From contig DATATB010000068.1 in the NCBI GenBank assembly GCA_036268995.1, forward strand, positions 71,180 to 135,179: a stretch of DNA of 64,000 bases, in the 5' to 3' direction. The notes beneath the pieces are model-generated. The model was not told the DNA's origin. It did not search any database and saw only the letters and a program-made list of their open reading frames with translations. Shown piece by piece: positions 1 through 8,318 of this stretch. Position numbers and translations under genes: made by a program. Numbering within the stretch: position 1 is the stretch's first letter; each line of letters opens with the position of its first letter. Source of the stretch: DATATB01 sp036268995 (GTDB lineage Bacteria; Planctomycetota; Planctomycetia; Pirellulales; PNKZ01).

Positions 1-83
1 AGCCGAATTGACCGCGCGTTTCGATTGCTCGTCTTCCCTGGCGGCCAGTTCCATTCTCAATTTCGAAGCAGAGGGCAGTTGGC

Positions 84-1292
84 ATGGGAGCCGACCAGTT
101 GCGCACCTCCGTGCGCCGGGCAGATTCGATCGAACCCGTCACGAGTCGTTTTCAATTCGTCGATGCGCTGCGCGGATTGGCCGCGCTGGCAGTCGCGGCG
201 TTTCATATCAGCCGTTATGGACCGCTGGCGCACGCGGCCGAGGAGGTGATTCCCGACTGCGTGCAGTTGCTGCTCAAGCACGGCTGGATCGGCGTGCAAA
301 TCTTTTTTGTCATTAGCGGATTTGTCATCGCCTACAGTTTGCGTCGCGCCGTGGTCACGCCGCGTTTCGCCGGCCAATTTGCCCTGCGGCGTTCGCTGCG
401 GCTCGATCCGTCGTACTGGACCACGATCGTGCTCGTGCTGGTCCTCTCGACGCTGCTGCCGGCCAGCTTTGCCGAGCCGGCCTCGGCCGACGCTCTGAGC
501 GGAGGCCAGTTGATCGCGCATTTGGGCTATCTGCAAAACGTGCTGGGCTACGAGAACCTGTCGGTCGGGTTCTGGACGCTGTGCATCGAGGTGCAATTCT
601 ATCTGATGTTCGTCGTACTGTTGGGCGTCGCGCAGCGCTGGGCCGGTTGTGGCCCCGGGGCTGATCGCGTCTGCTATCGGCGGCTGTTGGCATTGCTGGG
701 GCCCGTGGCCGTGGCTTCGCTGTTCTATTTCGGCCGGCAAAGCGCGAGTGACGCGTGGCTGGTGCATTTCTTCTCCATGTTTTTCCTGGGCATGCTGGCC
801 TGCTGGGCGCTGGAAGCCAAAATCTCGCGGCTCTGGTTCGGCCTGTTCGCGGCGCTCATGGCCGCCAGCCTTGCCGTTCATTGGTCGCTGGACATCACCG
901 TGGCGCTGGTGACCGGGCTATCGATCTACCTGGTTGGCCGTGCGGGTCACCTGCGCGACTGGCTCTCTTGGCGCCCGCTCCAGTATCTGGGCCGGATCTC
1001 TTACAGTCTGTATTTGATCCACTATCCCGTCAGTTGCCTGGTGACGGCGCTCGGCCTGGAGTTGACCGGCGATGCGCCGCTGCCGGCCGCCGCCTGGCTG
1101 GCCGTGTCCTTGACGGCGAGCATCGGCGCGGCGCACGTGTTGTATTCGCTCGTCGAGCGGCCGAGCCTGGAGCTCTCTCGCCGCATCTCCGCGCCCGAAT
1201 GGTCGTGGCAAGCGCTCCGCCAGGCCCTGCTGCCCACCGCCTTCGCGCGTGCCTGGCAAAGGCCGACCGCCCGCGTCGCGGTCGAGGAATAG
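84..1292 (+). CDS. Acyltransferase family 3 (OafA/YrhL-type) integral membrane protein
   Basis: Predicted multi-pass inner-membrane O-acyltransferase of 402 aa, the usual size for the core family. Members transfer acetyl or other acyl groups to extracytoplasmic sugars, but nothing here identifies the substrate. The N-terminal signature is clear: FVDALRGLAALAV followed by FHISRYGP, giving the conserved R in helix 1 and the H..R pair. FFVISGFVIAYSL and LRRSLRLDPSYW follow, and about ten hydrophobic helices run to residue 370. A YSLYLIHYP segment near the C-terminus is also typical. The ATG at 84 is preceded by a GAGGG-like stretch. The 83 bases before it hold no gene I can support. The next gene begins 114 bases downstream with its own strong Shine-Dalgarno, so it is probably a separate unit. 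Confidence 0.9.
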   Translation: MGADQLRTSVRRADSIEPVTSRFQFVDALRGLAALAVAAFHISRYGPLAHAAEEVIPDCVQLLLKHGWIGVQIFFVISGFVIAYSLRRAVVTPRFAGQFALRRSLRLDPSYWTTIVLVLVLSTLLPASFAEPASADALSGGQLIAHLGYLQNVLGYENLSVGFWTLCIEVQFYLMFVVLLGVAQRWAGCGPGADRVCYRRLLALLGPVAVASLFYFGRQSASDAWLVHFFSMFFLGMLACWALEAKISRLWFGLFAALMAASLAVHWSLDITVALVTGLSIYLVGRAGHLRDWLSWRPLQYLGRISYSLYLIHYPVSCLVTALGLELTGDAPLPAAAWLAVSLTASIGAAHVLYSLVERPSLELSRRISAPEWSWQALRQALLPTAFARAWQRPTARVAVEE

Positions 1293-1391
1293 GAGCTGGC
1301 GAAGCCCATGCTGGCTTCCGTCAGCAAGCTGGCATTGCCCAATTTCGAACCGCACCGATAGACTGGCCGCGGGGCGATCAAATCAGCCGGC

Positions 1392-1399
1392 TAAGGAGG
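1392..1399 (+). promoter_or_regulatory. Strong Shine-Dalgarno for the POTRA-like gene
   Basis: TAAGGAGG lies 7 bases before the ATG at 1407. It is one of the few near-perfect ribosome-binding sites in this window and fixes the start of the downstream gene. Confidence 0.7.
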
Positions 1400-1406
1400 G
1401 CGGGCG

Positions 1407-4091
1407 ATGCGCACGCGGTGCCTGGCGGTGGGGCTGTTGATTATCACCCTGACGGTTCTGTCGGCCCGAGCTGACGAACCTCTTGCGAAGCCCCCCAAGC
1501 CCACAATCCCCAAGCCCACGGCCACAGAGCCTTCGCTCGCCCAGCATCCGCTGGAGCGGCCGGTTGCCAAGACCTGGCGCACGCATCGCGATGCGGGCCA
1601 TCTGCCGCTACTTGATCCGGCCCATTGGCAAATTCTCGGTTGCCAGAACTTTTCGCCCGACGACATTCGCAACGAAGTCGCGCGCGACGAAGACGTGCTG
1701 CTGGCCACGCACCCGGCGGCCCCCGCCGACGATCTCGAGAAGCTGCCGGCCTTGCTCGCGGAAAAAGTGCTCGACGGCTATCGGACCACCGGCTTTCCTC
1801 AAGCGAAGGTGCAAGCACGCCGCGAAGGCGAGCTGATCAAAATCGAGATTGTCGAAGGCCGGCGACTGACCGCCGGCCCGATCGAGATCATCGGCGCCAA
1901 AACGCTTGACGTGAAGCAGTTGCTCGCGCGGCTCAGCGAGCCGTATATCCCCGAAAACGCGAACCCCACAGCCTTCGAACAGAATCGCGATGGCAAGACC
2001 CGGATTCTGTGGCTCAAAGGCAATTGGCTCCAGCGGCCGAAGGACCCTGCCTGGGAGATCGGCAAACCGGCCCAACTGGCCCCGGCCGACTACATGCGTT
2101 CGCACGTGGAAAAGGCCTGCGCCAATCAAGGGCGGCCGGAGGCCAAATTCGAACTCGAGATCAAGACCGAGCCGGGCAGCAACACGGCCCGGCTGCGAGT
2201 GTGCATCACTGATGAGGGGCCGCTAACGGTGATCAAGCAGGTGCACGTCGCAGGATGCAAGAAGAACACGCCGCAGCAAGTCATCGATTATTTGCAAGTG
2301 CAGCCCGGCACGGCCTGGACGCGCGAGCGCGAGTTGCTGGCGAAACAGCGTTTGTGGCAGGCCGCCCGCTTTCGTCGCTACGAACTCAAGCTCGAGCGGC
2401 AGCCTGGGTCGGGCGACGCCACGCTGGCGGTCAAAGTCGCGGAGTCGGAGCTTGCGCCTGCGTTATCGCAGCCCTTCACGCCGATGGAGCAGGCGTGTCT
2501 GAAATTTCGCCAGTGGATCGGTGCCTTTTGCGACTCGGACGACGAATTGCTGGGTACTCGAACCGACCGCGACCAGCAAATCGAGGTGATCTTCTCGCCG
2601 AGGCTCGGCAGCATCTTCACGTGGCGACTAGCCGATGCGGCTGGAAAGCCGGCGCCAGCCTCGTTCCTGCTGCCGCATGGGCTTCAGACACCGCTGGCGC
2701 CGACGCATACCGCTGTGATCTCGACCGACGCGCTGGCCTTGTATTCGCATGCCACGGGCCGGCGACTGGTCGCCCGCCCGCTGCCCGGCAACTTGCTGAT
2801 GATAGGCACCATCAAGTTGGTCCCCGGCGACGACGGCGAGTACGGAAGTGCTATCGCATCCATCGGTGCGCACACCTGGGCCTCCGCGCCGCCGGGGGCG
2901 CCGGCCTTGCGCTCGTTGATTGTCGCGCAGCCGGTGGCATTCATCTATACGGCCCGCAAATATGCAAAGACCAGCAGCTTGACCGACGGCATCCTGACGA
3001 TAGGCATCCCCGACGACGATGACACGAAAAGTAAAGGCCAGAAAGTTGGATGGTGTGGAACGCAGGTGCGCGTCTCGGCGGCGACCGGCCGGCTATTGGA
3101 ACTCACCTACGACAGCGCCGATGAGCACACTCACCTGACCCTTGGCAAAGGCGTGTACCGAAGCCGCTCCGCGTCGCTCGAAGCCACGTTCGGCAGGAAA
3201 CCCAACGATTTCGATCCGCGCGAGCCGCTGGGTTCGACGCTGGCGTTTGTCACACGCGAGATGGACGAATCCCGATTGCTTCCGGAGCTCGGCGACGACG
3301 AGCGCGGAGCGCTGCGCGTGGCACGCAAGGCGCTGGCGGCGCAAATCCTTGAACCTCTGGATCAGTCGCTGGTGCGACTCAATTCGGCCATGCACGATCC
3401 GAACATACCCTTCTACCTCGGCAGCAAACCAAAACATCAGCACGATCGGGACAACACGAATGCCGAGATGGCCTATTGCGTCTGGTTGTACAGCGACGAT
3501 TGGGCTGCCCGCGGGACGTGGCTCTGGGATCTGGCCCGCGATGCAATTATGGCCGGCGTGGGCTTGGATCAGTACACGCCGATGGAAATCAGCCAGCAAT
3601 TGACCCGCTCTTCCAATGGCCCGCTGGCCAACCTGGCGGCCGCCGCCGCGCTGAAAGAGGCGGGCGCGAACGTGGCTGCCCTGCGGTTCGCCCGGCGCGG
3701 CCGCCGAGCGCTCGACGCCGCGAAGTTTCGGGCCGACATCACGGCCCTGCTCGACGATCGCGGCCTGGCCGGCCGCTCGCTGCGTCGGGCTGCCGAAGTG
3801 GTCCGCCAGTTCAACGACGAGGACATCACTTGGCTAACCAACGAAGAAGCCGACGACGTACAGTTGTTCGCCCACACGCTTTGCCGCGAACTGGCCAAGG
3901 ATCCGCAACAGCCCATCGCCAAAGCGCTGCCCGACGTGCTGGACCGCCTCTGGGACTCGCACCTCAAACAATATCTCGCGGCCGGCTTGCAGGCCTATCT
4001 CGACACGCCGCCGAAGCCTTCCGTGCCGCCCGCCGAGCCGTCGGAGTCCCCTCTCCAGCCGCCAACGTCTACCAAGCCGCAGCAGCCGTAA
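1407..4091 (+). CDS. Secreted protein with POTRA-like repeats, no recognisable barrel
   Basis: 894 aa with a signal peptide (MRTRCLAVGLLIITLTVLSARA). Two regions resemble POTRA modules of the Omp85/ShlB type. The first is around residues 70-175 (ILGCQNFSPDDIRNEV ... IEIVEGRRLTAGPIEIIGA). The second is around residues 270-350 (TVIKQVHVAGCKKNTPQQVI, then LQVQPGTAWTRERELLAKQR and AARFRRYELKLE). In known families such modules bind unfolded outer-membrane proteins and precede a 16-strand barrel. Here the remaining ~540 residues look globular and then helical (Ala/Arg/Leu-rich after about residue 740), ending in a Pro/Ser-rich tail. Function is unknown. The POTRA assignment is by eye and needs a profile search. 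Confidence 0.6.
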   Translation: MRTRCLAVGLLIITLTVLSARADEPLAKPPKPTIPKPTATEPSLAQHPLERPVAKTWRTHRDAGHLPLLDPAHWQILGCQNFSPDDIRNEVARDEDVLLATHPAAPADDLEKLPALLAEKVLDGYRTTGFPQAKVQARREGELIKIEIVEGRRLTAGPIEIIGAKTLDVKQLLARLSEPYIPENANPTAFEQNRDGKTRILWLKGNWLQRPKDPAWEIGKPAQLAPADYMRSHVEKACANQGRPEAKFELEIKTEPGSNTARLRVCITDEGPLTVIKQVHVAGCKKNTPQQVIDYLQVQPGTAWTRERELLAKQRLWQAARFRRYELKLERQPGSGDATLAVKVAESELAPALSQPFTPMEQACLKFRQWIGAFCDSDDELLGTRTDRDQQIEVIFSPRLGSIFTWRLADAAGKPAPASFLLPHGLQTPLAPTHTAVISTDALALYSHATGRRLVARPLPGNLLMIGTIKLVPGDDGEYGSAIASIGAHTWASAPPGAPALRSLIVAQPVAFIYTARKYAKTSSLTDGILTIGIPDDDDTKSKGQKVGWCGTQVRVSAATGRLLELTYDSADEHTHLTLGKGVYRSRSASLEATFGRKPNDFDPREPLGSTLAFVTREMDESRLLPELGDDERGALRVARKALAAQILEPLDQSLVRLNSAMHDPNIPFYLGSKPKHQHDRDNTNAEMAYCVWLYSDDWAARGTWLWDLARDAIMAGVGLDQYTPMEISQQLTRSSNGPLANLAAAAALKEAGANVAALRFARRGRRALDAAKFRADITALLDDRGLAGRSLRRAAEVVRQFNDEDITWLTNEEADDVQLFAHTLCRELAKDPQQPIAKALPDVLDRLWDSHLKQYLAAGLQAYLDTPPKPSVPPAEPSESPLQPPTSTKPQQP

Positions 4092-4329
4092 GGCTTCGTG
4101 CGCGTCGATCTGTATGGTGATCCGCGGCGGCGCCGCCACGGGCTCGCGCGCTCCGCGGGGACGATCTCAAACCCGCTTTGGCTTTTGCGCATGGGGCTAT
4201 CGTTCGACACCAAACAGTGCGATTCCTGCATTGAACCGGCCTGCCTTGCGGCGTAATATGCGACCCCCCACAAGTGTCCGAAGTGGCGGCATCGCTAGCT
4301 AAGGCCTCATTCTTTGTTGGTTCGATCGC
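4092..4329. other. Intergenic region, nothing recognised
   Basis: 238 bases between the POTRA-like gene and the radical SAM gene. I see no convincing promoter, hairpin terminator or RNA. Short ORFs here have no credible composition. Confidence 0.5.
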
Positions 4330-6144
4330 ATGAAAACAGCGCAACCCTTCGTGGTCGAGATCATCAAGCCGTCGCACTACGATGATGATGGCTATGTCAT
4401 CCAGTGGTGGCGAGCGTTCGTGCCGTCCAATTCGCTGGCCTGCGTGTGGGCACTGGCCGACGACGCCCGGGCAAGGCACGTGCTCGGTCCCGACGTCGAA
4501 ATCAAGATCGGCGGCTACGACGAGATGCATACGGTCGTGCCGACTCGCCAGATCATTCGCAACATTCAACGGGCCGGAGGCCGCGGCCTGGTCGTGCTCG
4601 CCGGCGTGCAGAGCAATCAATATCCCCGCGCCGCCGAACTCGCCAAAGAATTCCGTGCCGCGGGCATCCCCGTGGCGATCGGCGGTTTTCACGTCAGCGG
4701 CTGTATTTCGATGTTGCCGGAGCTGCCGCCCGAGCTGCGCGAGGCGCAGGAGCTGGGCGTGACGCTGTTTGCCGGCGAGGCCGAAGGCCGTCTCGACGAG
4801 CTATTGCGCGACGCCTTCGCCGGAAAACTCAAGCCGCTCTATAACTTCCTGGACGATCTGCCCGACCTGGAAGGCCAGGTCATGCCCTTCTTGCCGCAGG
4901 AAATTGCGCGGAAGACGTTCTACTTCACGTCGTTCGATGCCGGCCGCGGCTGCCCGTTTCGCTGCAGCTTCTGCACGATCATCAACGTGCAGGGGCGCAA
5001 ATCACGGCATCGCGACGCCGACGACGTCGAGCGCATCGTGCGCACTTACGCGGCCCAGGGCGTGCAGCGGTTTTTCATTACCGACGACAACCTGGCTCGC
5101 AACAAGAATTGGGAGCCAATCTTCGACCGCTTGATCGAGCTGCGCGAGAACGAGGGCTTGCGGCTCAAGCTCATGATCCAGGTCGACACGATGTGCCACA
5201 AGATTCCCGGCTTCATCGAGAAGGCGGCCCGCGCCGGCTGTTCGCGCGTGTTCATCGGCATGGAAAGCGTAAACCCCGAAAACCTGGCGGCCGCCAAAAA
5301 ATATCAGAACAACATCCACGAATATCGCAAGATGCTGCTGGCCTGGCGAGCGCAGGGCGTGATCACGTTTGCCGGCTACATTCTCGGCTTTCCGGCCGAC
5401 ACGGTCGAATCGATCGAGCGCGATATTAAGCTGATCCAACGCGAGCTGCCGGTCGACATCCTGGAATTCTTCGTGATGACGCCGCTGCCGGGCTCGGCCG
5501 ATCATCGAGACATGCACCTGCGCGGCGAGTGGATGCACCCCGACCTGAACCGCTACGACGCCGAGCACGTGACCATGCGCCACCCGCGCATGTCGGCCGA
5601 CGAGTGGAGCGACATCTACAGCCGGGCCTGGCACCTGTACTATTCGCCCGAGCACATCGAGACCATGCTGCGCAGGGCGCAGGCGACACGCAGTGGAGTC
5701 AAACGTCTGGTCGGCACGATTCTCGGTTATTACGGCAGCTATCGCTTTCTACGCGTGCACCCCTTGCAAAGCGGCGTGCTGCGCCGCAAGGTGCGCACGG
5801 CGCGTCGGCCGGGCATGAAGCGTGAGAACCCACTGACCTTCTATCCTCGCTACGTCTGGGAGCTGCTGAAGGCGTACGCCTCCTTGGGCCGATTCGCCGT
5901 CGAGCTGGAACTCAAACGCCGCCGCATCACGCGCCAGTTGCGGCTGGCCCCGTATACCGACGCGGCCCTGTCGCTCGTCGAGCCGCCTGTGGAAGCCGCC
6001 GCCGAGCAGCCGGCCGCTTGTGATTCGGGCGGCTGCGAGTCTGGTGGTTGCGGCAGCTCCGCTACGGAGCCGGCCGTGATTCCGGTCACGGCACTGCAAC
6101 TCTGGAATCGATCGCCCGCCGTAGCGAACAAGCACGTCGCCTGA
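4330..6144 (+). CDS. B12-binding domain radical SAM protein
   Basis: 604 aa. The N-terminal ~170 residues look like a cobalamin-binding Rossmann domain, with the characteristic GGFHVSG motif. The radical SAM core follows, and its [4Fe-4S] ligands are visible in RGCPFRCSFCTI (C-x3-C-x2-C). Later FITDDN, FIGMESV and GYILGFPADT match strands of the SAM barrel. Members of this class do methylations or rearrangements in lipid, cofactor or natural-product pathways; the substrate cannot be read from sequence. The last 40 residues contain a Cys/Gly cluster (CDSGGCESGGCGSS), absent from most relatives I know, which may bind a metal. The ATG at 4330 is the first in frame and begins directly with the domain. 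The gene stands alone between spacers. Confidence 0.88.
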   Translation: MKTAQPFVVEIIKPSHYDDDGYVIQWWRAFVPSNSLACVWALADDARARHVLGPDVEIKIGGYDEMHTVVPTRQIIRNIQRAGGRGLVVLAGVQSNQYPRAAELAKEFRAAGIPVAIGGFHVSGCISMLPELPPELREAQELGVTLFAGEAEGRLDELLRDAFAGKLKPLYNFLDDLPDLEGQVMPFLPQEIARKTFYFTSFDAGRGCPFRCSFCTIINVQGRKSRHRDADDVERIVRTYAAQGVQRFFITDDNLARNKNWEPIFDRLIELRENEGLRLKLMIQVDTMCHKIPGFIEKAARAGCSRVFIGMESVNPENLAAAKKYQNNIHEYRKMLLAWRAQGVITFAGYILGFPADTVESIERDIKLIQRELPVDILEFFVMTPLPGSADHRDMHLRGEWMHPDLNRYDAEHVTMRHPRMSADEWSDIYSRAWHLYYSPEHIETMLRRAQATRSGVKRLVGTILGYYGSYRFLRVHPLQSGVLRRKVRTARRPGMKRENPLTFYPRYVWELLKAYASLGRFAVELELKRRRITRQLRLAPYTDAALSLVEPPVEAAAEQPAACDSGGCESGGCGSSATEPAVIPVTALQLWNRSPAVANKHVA

Positions 6145-6233
6145 CGATCGTGCCTGCAAGCGTTGACTTTCGCGCCTCGAGTGGCCAAGCTGGCGGAACA
6201 CGCCTGCTTCGTCCCTACCCCCGAGTCACGCTC

Positions 6234-7190
6234 ATGAACTACGGTATTCCTTCAGACTTCCGGCGCAGCCTGATCGCGCTCGGCATTCTGGCCCTGGCTG
6301 CGAACCTGGTCGGCGGCGCTCGCTGCTCGGCCGAAGAATCGAAGCCCCAGTCGCTCGCCGCCCCGATCACCAAGGGCCAGCGCGTCTTTACGGCCGGCCA
6401 CAGTTTTCATGTGTTTGTCTATCCCATGCTGGCCGAGATGGCAAAATCCGCCGGCATCGCCGATCACGAAATGGCCGGCATCTCGCGGATCGGGGGCTCG
6501 CGCGTCATTCAGCACTGGAATGTGGCCGACGAAAAGAACGAGGCCAAGGCCGCGCTGCGCGCCGGCAAGGTCGACGTGCTGACGCTCTCGCCCATCTGGC
6601 TGCCCGACGCGGGCATCGCCAACTTTGCGAAATTGGCAGTCGAGCACAATCCGAAAGTGCGGATCATGGTGCAGGAGTATTGGCTGCCCAACGATACCTA
6701 CGAGCCGATCTATCCGCTCGACACGCGCAAGAAGGTCGATCACAACGCAACGAACCTGGCCGAGCTGCGCAAGAGCAACGACGCCTATTGTCGCGACATC
6801 GAGAAGGAAGTCCGCGGCTTGAACAAGGAATTGGGCCGCGACGCGGTGTTCGTCGTGCCGGTGGGCGAAGCCTCGATTGCCTTGCGCGAGAAAATCGTCG
6901 CGGGCCAGGCTCCCGGCTTGAAAGCGCAATGGGATCTGTTTCGCGACACCTGGGGACACGCGAAATCGCCACTGATGGTTTTGTCCGGCTACTGCCATTT
7001 CGCAGTCATCTACCGCCGCAATCCCGAAGGCCTGGCCGTTCCAACCGCCCTGCAAAAGGACGAGAGCATTGCCGAGGGCGACAAGGAAAAGCTGAACCAC
7101 CTGCTGCAGGAGATCGCCTGGAAAACGGTCTGCCATCATCCGCTCACCGGCATGCAGACGGAAACGGCGGCCGCTCGGCCTGCGCCTTGA
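6234..7190 (+). CDS. Secreted SGNH/GDSL-hydrolase-like protein
   Basis: 318 aa from the ATG at 6234. The open frame extends upstream, but only this start gives a signal peptide (RRSLIALGILALAANLVGGARC). After it, FTAGHSFHVFVYPMLAEM resembles block I of planctomycete SGNH-like proteins, where GHSF replaces GDSL. Further on DVLTLSPIW and VRIMVQEYW are consistent with later strands, and HHPLTG near the C-terminus could carry the catalytic His. The family includes esterases and carbohydrate acetyl-esterases, but enzymatic activity is not proven by these motifs. It follows the radical SAM gene by 89 bases and may be co-transcribed. Confidence 0.55.
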   Translation: MNYGIPSDFRRSLIALGILALAANLVGGARCSAEESKPQSLAAPITKGQRVFTAGHSFHVFVYPMLAEMAKSAGIADHEMAGISRIGGSRVIQHWNVADEKNEAKAALRAGKVDVLTLSPIWLPDAGIANFAKLAVEHNPKVRIMVQEYWLPNDTYEPIYPLDTRKKVDHNATNLAELRKSNDAYCRDIEKEVRGLNKELGRDAVFVVPVGEASIALREKIVAGQAPGLKAQWDLFRDTWGHAKSPLMVLSGYCHFAVIYRRNPEGLAVPTALQKDESIAEGDKEKLNHLLQEIAWKTVCHHPLTGMQTETAAARPAP

Positions 7191-7425
7191 CCGCCCCTGA
7201 TCTTGCCGGCATGTCGCACCGCGCAAACCGGAAGTGCCGGTTGTAAGACCGCTAACCTCAAAGTTCGGCCCTTCTGATGGGCGCAGTCGGCCGGATTTTG
7301 CCGGCTTCTGCCAGGCGCCAACCTACATTTGAAACGGCCGTTGCCCCAGCGCGCACCGACCTTTGGCGGTGGACCTGCGGCGCGCGGTTCCGAATAAACA
7401 ACCTATTGACGCATAGGCGCCAGCC
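7191..7425. other. Intergenic region upstream of the rhomboid gene
   Basis: 235 bases without a gene. It contains a small GCCGG/CCGGC inverted repeat around 7291-7306 with an ATTTTG loop. It is too short a stem to call a terminator. No clear promoter. Confidence 0.4.
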
Positions 7426-8301
7426 ATGTTTCTTCCGATCGGCGACGACGTCGACAATCGCTCGCTCTCGATCATCGGCATTCTCCTGATCTTCGTCTGT
7501 GTGTTTGTGTTCGTCGCCGAACTCAAGACCGCGTCGAAACCGTATACCGGCAAAACCGAGATCCAGCAGTTCGTCAAAACCTGGGGCCTGGTGCCCAAGG
7601 ACCTGACCAAAGGCCGCTACGTCGGCCTGGTGTCGCACATCTTCCTGCACGGCGACTTTTGGCACATCGCCGGCAATCTGATCGTGTTGTGGGCTTTTGC
7701 CAATTCGTTGGAAAACCACTTGGGAGCGGCCAAGCTGCTGATGTTCTTTTTGCTCTGGGGCATCGCGGGCGGCCTGGCCCATGCAGCTATGCAGTGGGGC
7801 CAGTCGCTGCCGCTGATCGGCGCCAGCGGGGCCATCGCCGGCATGATCGGCGCTTACTGGATGGCCTTTGGCGGGCTGACGAAAATCAAGACCATCTTCT
7901 GGTTTTTCAGACCGCACGTGGTCATGATTCCCACTCCCGTGTTCGTCTTCATCTGGGTGATGATGCAGTTCATGGGAGCTTCGGAATCGAAGTCCGGGCC
8001 GGGCGGCATCGCCTGGTTCTGCCACTTGGGCGGATTTCTTGCGGGAGCCTGCACGATCTTCCCCTTCCGCAATCGCACGGCCAAGGCCATGAGCCTCGAC
8101 GGGCAAGGTCGCGTCCGCTTCGAAGATCGACCGACCGAGGCGGACGACGCCGACGAACCGCTGCCGGCCGTCGAAGAATGCCCCTTCTGTCACACCGCGC
8201 TGGAGCCCATCGATGACCCCTCGGCCAGCTTCGTGCGCTGCCCCAGCCCCAAGTGCCAGCGTCTCGTCTTCCTCGACCCGCAGTTATCGATCACGCTTTA
8301 A
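7426..8301 (+). CDS. Rhomboid intramembrane serine protease with C-terminal zinc ribbon
   Basis: 291 aa. The hallmarks are all present. HIFLHGDFWHIAGN (from residue 71) carries the H and N of the oxyanion region. GASGAIAG holds the nucleophile S134. The partner His is H200 in FCHLGGFLAG. Six or so membrane helices span residues 15-210, so it should cleave membrane proteins within the bilayer. After a charged linker the last ~50 residues form a zinc-ribbon-like knuckle, CPFCHTALE ... RCPSPKCQRLVF (CxxC and C-x4-C), expected in the cytoplasm. This adds to the usual rhomboid length. Natural substrates are unknown. It converges with the next minus-strand gene with only 17 bases between. Confidence 0.93.
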   Translation: MFLPIGDDVDNRSLSIIGILLIFVCVFVFVAELKTASKPYTGKTEIQQFVKTWGLVPKDLTKGRYVGLVSHIFLHGDFWHIAGNLIVLWAFANSLENHLGAAKLLMFFLLWGIAGGLAHAAMQWGQSLPLIGASGAIAGMIGAYWMAFGGLTKIKTIFWFFRPHVVMIPTPVFVFIWVMMQFMGASESKSGPGGIAWFCHLGGFLAGACTIFPFRNRTAKAMSLDGQGRVRFEDRPTEADDADEPLPAVEECPFCHTALEPIDDPSASFVRCPSPKCQRLVFLDPQLSITL

Positions 8302-8318
8302 GCGTCGTACTTGGCGCA

